The notes under the pieces were generated by a model that had not been told where the DNA came from, did not search any database, and was given only the letters and a program-made list of their open reading frames with translations. Positions 7,601 through 9,253 of a stretch of 9,253 nt of DNA are shown here, piece by piece (the stretch's first letter is position 1; every line of letters starts with the position of its first letter). The position numbers and the translations under genes are program-made. The stretch comes from DSQQ01 sp964443075 (GTDB lineage: Bacteria > Chloroflexota > Anaerolineae > 4572-78 > J111): assembly GCA_964443075.1 (NCBI GenBank), contig CAYUCB010000305.1, positions 1 to 9,253 on the forward strand, given 5' to 3'.

Positions 7601-7945
7601 CTCTAACGGGTCAAGTTGCCAATTACGTAGAAGTTCACGTAAAGATTTTGCCCGTTCTATATATTCCAGTACCAGATACAAAACTTGATTCTCCTTATCC
7701 TCTCCGTGATCAAGCAAACGAACTATAGCAGGATGGCTCAACGTAGATAAGGCGCGTACTTCTCGTTCAAATAATACCCTTTGAGTTTCTTGGTCAATAT
7801 CTGGTAACTCCCCAAGGATTTTTACCGCCACCTCAGACCGTTCAATATCTTTAGTGTCAATTGCTCTGTAGACGGTACTACTTCCACCTCGGCCCAAGCG
7901 TTCTTTAATTTTGTACTGGTCATTTATCCATATAGGTTCTGGCAT
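4652..7945 (-). CDS. mkoA: Mokosh type I Ser/Thr kinase-SF1 helicase fusion MkoA
   Basis: 1097 residues from ATG 7945. GGAG lies 8 nt upstream. The N-terminal Hanks-type kinase (about 11-265) keeps every key residue: glycine loop 18-23, Lys42, Glu62, His137-Arg-Asp139 with Asn144, Asp157-Phe-Gly, Ser-Pro-Glu 183-185 and Asp197. No membrane segment follows, so unlike PknB-type kinases it is cytosolic. Residues about 270-550 match no family I recognise. The C-terminal helicase is of the DNA2/UPF1 (COG1112) SF1 type: Walker A GPPGTGKT 591-598, motif Ia about 619-631, Asp812-Glu-Ala (motif II), Gly-Asp-His-Lys-Gln-Leu-Pro 836-842 (III), Tyr-Arg-Met-His 888-891 (IV), Val-Asp-Ala-Phe-Gln-Gly 1009-1014 (V) and Arg-Leu-Asn-Val-Ala-Leu-Ser-Arg-Ala-Arg 1041-1050 (VI). 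Kinase plus this helicase next to a PLD gene is the published Mokosh type I layout, an anti-phage system. Domain calls are near certain; the system name is very likely. Confidence 0.9.
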   Translation of the reverse strand: MPEPIWINDQYKIKERLGRGGSSTVYRAIDTKDIERSEVAVKILGELPDIDQETQRVLFEREVRALSTLSHPAIVRLLDHGEDKENQVLYLVLEYIERAKSLRELLRNWQLDPLECVNLLIELLEAISYAHQADVIHRDLKPENILMSDEGSLKIIDFGVSKILGTLRSGQTVGDLFTRPYASPEQVDQQVVSPVSDIYSLAAVFYFMLTRNDPASTPGLSDQFKTLAGVPIEILRIAQRMAATELSERYSTAHQIILDLQSAQRQLENRSQKFYVLLSRKAIQDLYSELPMIQEASEARKIIQTTLSADTVYIAEPYGTQNGYYDLIGDSISVRCAAQGRTHFVAVSVKAKMQPHTLERMRQDGYPINAQWKVGIERESPPSDATPLNFLDEIDDFFRRKKIKQEKRDRRKDLVDTWLDILHLDRKLKEDALSRLKYVSWSSINDNTVIKAQLADEVNLDEILVPGQSLEMTSTQSGLISVGIYLKQEEKFILISKHPDVNLNRISRAGEISVLKREWAAVWKRQHRALNTIVDERCVNPKLPEVLIDPKQARRMTTESIGQYFDKKLDTPKKDAVQAALNAQDVYLIQGPPGTGKTDLICELIAQILQRKPKARILLVSQSNVAVDHVLKRLESLPPEIRRVRIGREERIGQDTEMYSIYRRLEGWTKHIQTNSQQYLMSHRLDSDDRKELEYYLEFIRNEVQPKLGKISKDQPTENEDLTTNIELLRYQFPDLDIKPNSINKLIEHIEAKINAQKSPLELTVEEWLKRVNKLDDLKESYLEECSILAGTCVGIAGERNLPERFDWVIVDEAGRATPGELLIPLVRAERIVLVGDHKQLPPVIEYELQREIAEHPDIDQIWLKQSLFEYLFEQLEPQLKIVLKYQYRMHPHIAHLISNVFYREEQLETGIDAKEREHGWGRWATPVVWYSTSQLGDRFESINEFGSKYNLCEANIIVKLLSDLDKDLQNRKAHKNVAVICGYDAQKEQLKRQLDIRWKNLTVEINTVDAFQGRQQDIVFYSVVRSNSKREIGFLEDVRRLNVALSRARELLLIVGDHQMVAEAYTRDRNPFKEVITHIIENRHECTLVEAKDDIR
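4672..4676 (-). promoter_or_regulatory. Ribosome binding site of mkoB inside mkoA
   Basis: The - strand reads GGAGG at 4676-4672, then 6 nt to ATG 4665-4663. The mkoA stop (4654-4652) follows 8 nt after that ATG. The site lies within the last codons of mkoA, so translation of the two proteins is probably coupled. Confidence 0.7.
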
Positions 7946-7953
7946 ATAGGTAT

Positions 7954-7957
7954 CTCC
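7954..7957 (-). promoter_or_regulatory. Ribosome binding site of mkoA
   Basis: GGAG on the - strand, 8 nt before ATG 7945-7943. It supports the first ATG as the start; the kinase glycine loop begins only 17 residues later, so nothing is missing. Confidence 0.6.
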
Positions 7958-7995
7958 AGCAATGGTAATATAAAAGATTAATTCACACTGTTTTT

Positions 7996-8024
7996 ATGAT
8001 AAGTGCAATCTGTTTCTCTGTCAA
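7996..8024 (-). promoter_or_regulatory. Sigma-70-type promoter of mkoAB
   Basis: On the - strand, TTGACA (8024-8019, perfect -35) is followed after exactly 17 nt by TATCAT (8001-7996, one mismatch to the -10 consensus). Transcription would start near 7989, leaving a leader of about 44 nt. It lies wholly inside the AT-rich cassette, so the defence genes bring their own promoter. Confidence 0.7.
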
Positions 8025-8087
8025 TAGAGTTATGACTACCAAGGAATAAATCTAATTCCTCACCCACCCCAAACCATCGGCCTGCTG

Positions 8088-9253
8088 ATGCAGCGCTGGG
8101 CCGGTTTCTGGGCCGGAGTGCGCCCGCCGCTGCGGCTGGTCGTCCACTCCACCCCTTTCTACGCTGACAGCGTGGTGGAAGAGGTTCGGGCGGCCAGCCT
8201 GGTGGCTGAGAAGGATTGGCAGGCCCGGGCGCTGAGCATCTACGGCCGCTTTCTGGAAACCCTGACCCGTCAGGCGGCCATGTACCAGGCCCAGCACGAG
8301 CTGCTGGTCTGGGCCGGCAGCGACACCGAAGCCCACGCTACCGTCAGCAGCCTGGCCAGTTGGCTGGGCGTCTCCGCCAGCCCGGCGGAATTGACCCCGC
8401 TGCTCAAAGGCGATTACGAAATCGGCCTGGATCATCTGCGCCCGCTCGACCCGCGCCAGCCCTACCTGGCCTTGATGGTCAGCCACGAGTTCAGCGGCGA
8501 GTGGTCCTGGACCGACCCCCTGGTGACCATCCTGCGCCAGAGCTTCCCGGTCTCGCTGGTGGTGGATGTCGAGCGCAACCTGGCCAGCAACGACGCCCTC
8601 AAGGAACTGGTCAAATATGAAAACGTGGTGCTCGATGTGCTGGCTAACAGCAAAAGCGGCGGGCGCAACCCCAAAGCCGAGGGGGCGCTCCAGGATGTCC
8701 GCCTGGCCATGGCCAAAGCCAACGCCGGGCTGAGTCTGCATTTCACCACCGTGGTGGTGGCCGTGCACGGGGCGACCCTGGCCGAAGTGCGCCAGAATGT
8801 CGAGGCGGTGCGCACCTTCACCGCCGCCCGGCTGCCGCTAGTGGTGCTGCCCGGCGGGCAAGGCTTGTTACTCAAATTCTTCACCGAAGCCCGGCGTAAA
8901 GAGATCAAACTGCCGGAACTGTCCCACAACCTGACCAGCGACGGGATGGCCATCCTCAGCGGGCCGCTCGGTTTCCGCCGCCGCAGCGAGACCGGCGGCA
9001 TCTTCTGGGGCATCGGCTCCTCCGGCGGGCAGGACACCTACCCCTTGTGGTGGAACGGCTTCGGCGACGACCCCAAAAAGCCCGCCGCCTATCACGGTAT
9101 GTTTCTCGGCAAATCCGGCTACGGCAAGACGGTCGCCATGAACGCCCTGCTCTACCGCGAAGCCCTGCGCGGCACGCAAGTGGTGCTGATGGAACCGCAG
9201 GGTCACTCCAAACGGCTGGCCGAGTTGGTCGGGTCGGGGGCCACCTACAACCC
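8088..9253 (+). CDS. VirB4/TraE-like conjugation ATPase, 5' truncated by the cassette and 3' outside window
   Basis: An open frame runs to the window edge; the first ATG is at 8088. Family-like sequence begins slightly upstream in the same frame (about 8058-8087, including Gln-Thr-Ile-Gly-Leu-Leu), so the real N-terminus has been lost at the cassette junction. ATG 8088 has no ribosome binding site. The first 330 residues look like the CagE/TrbE/VirB N-terminal domain. Walker A Gly-Lys-Ser-Gly-Tyr-Gly-Lys-Thr is at 9108-9131 (residues 341-348), followed by the strand ending Val-Leu-Met-Glu-Pro. In Agrobacterium VirB4 the Walker lysine is residue 439 and here it is 347, which fits loss of several tens of residues, although family lengths vary. 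VirB4 proteins power pilus and channel assembly in conjugation. The remaining ATPase domain lies beyond the window. This copy is probably not expressed properly. Confidence 0.82.
   Translation, partial: MQRWAGFWAGVRPPLRLVVHSTPFYADSVVEEVRAASLVAEKDWQARALSIYGRFLETLTRQAAMYQAQHELLVWAGSDTEAHATVSSLASWLGVSASPAELTPLLKGDYEIGLDHLRPLDPRQPYLALMVSHEFSGEWSWTDPLVTILRQSFPVSLVVDVERNLASNDALKELVKYENVVLDVLANSKSGGRNPKAEGALQDVRLAMAKANAGLSLHFTTVVVAVHGATLAEVRQNVEAVRTFTAARLPLVVLPGGQGLLLKFFTEARRKEIKLPELSHNLTSDGMAILSGPLGFRRRSETGGIFWGIGSSGGQDTYPLWWNGFGDDPKKPAAYHGMFLGKSGYGKTVAMNALLYREALRGTQVVLMEPQGHSKRLAELVGSGATYN

Larger units (their letters stand above)
3152..8052. other. AT-rich foreign cassette carrying a Mokosh type I defence system
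   Basis: Base composition and coding strand both change abruptly at about 3152 and again at about 8053. Inside are only two genes, both on the - strand, with their own promoter. The PLD gene stops about 30 bp from the left edge and the promoter lies about 30 bp from the right edge, so the unit is almost all defence genes. The left edge cuts the TrbL-like frame and the right edge cuts the VirB4-like frame. No transposase, integrase or tRNA site is visible. The junctions are placed by composition and loss of family-like protein sequence, so each is uncertain by perhaps ten bases. Confidence 0.75.

Noticed and set aside
3181..7945. BREX or Pgl-like system (kinase-bearing PglW)
   Set aside because: No methylase, PglZ phosphatase or BrxC-type ATPase is present; the kinase is fused to an SF1 helicase and paired with a PLD nuclease, which fits Mokosh better.
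8052..8768. Long open frame on the - strand opposite the VirB4-like gene (also 8462-9037 and 8868-9206)
   Set aside because: These are GC-rich antisense shadows; the + strand frame gives a clear Walker A and VirB4-like sequence through the same bases.
1..9253. CRISPR array, tRNA or rRNA genes
   Set aside because: No regularly spaced repeats with unique spacers and no cloverleaf or rRNA-like sequence seen; the only repeats are the short blocks at 1102-1325 and 1744-1809.

Overview
The window is a GC-rich conjugation (type IV secretion) gene cluster on the + strand. It is interrupted by a compact, AT-rich two-gene cassette on the - strand. Sample lines counted by eye are about 67% GC in the right flank (8641-8700), and 25% (5041-5100) and 47% (6181-6240) inside the cassette. 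The flanks look like a high-GC environmental bacterium. Gene content and short TTCGCC-type repeats remind me of Chloroflexota, but this is inference only; no marker gene is present.

Left flank, 1-3151, all + strand and tightly packed: the C-terminal part of a CooC/MinD-like P-loop ATPase with a CxC motif; an overlapping small cysteine-rich protein with no family I recognise; a membrane-anchored M23 (LytM-type) peptidase, plausibly the wall-opening enzyme of the secretion system; and a polytopic TrbL/VirB6-like channel protein. Right flank, 8053-9253: a VirB4/TraE-like conjugation ATPase with an intact Walker A, running off the window.

Cassette, about 3152-8052: a near-consensus sigma-70-type promoter (8024-7996) drives a 1097-residue protein kinase-SF1 helicase fusion. 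This overlaps a PLD-family nuclease gene by 14 nt. The pair matches the architecture of the Mokosh type I anti-phage system (mkoA, mkoB). The kinase, helicase and PLD motifs all look intact, so the cassette is probably functional.

The cassette appears to have replaced the 3' end of the trbL-like gene, the 5' end of the virB4-like gene and whatever lay between them. The trbL frame now reads about 48 foreign codons antisense to mkoB. The virB4 remnant has no start codon with a ribosome binding site. The host conjugation machinery is therefore probably dead at this copy, and the cassette is a defence module carried in a decayed mobile element. No transposase or integrase is visible inside the cassette, so how it arrived is unexplained.
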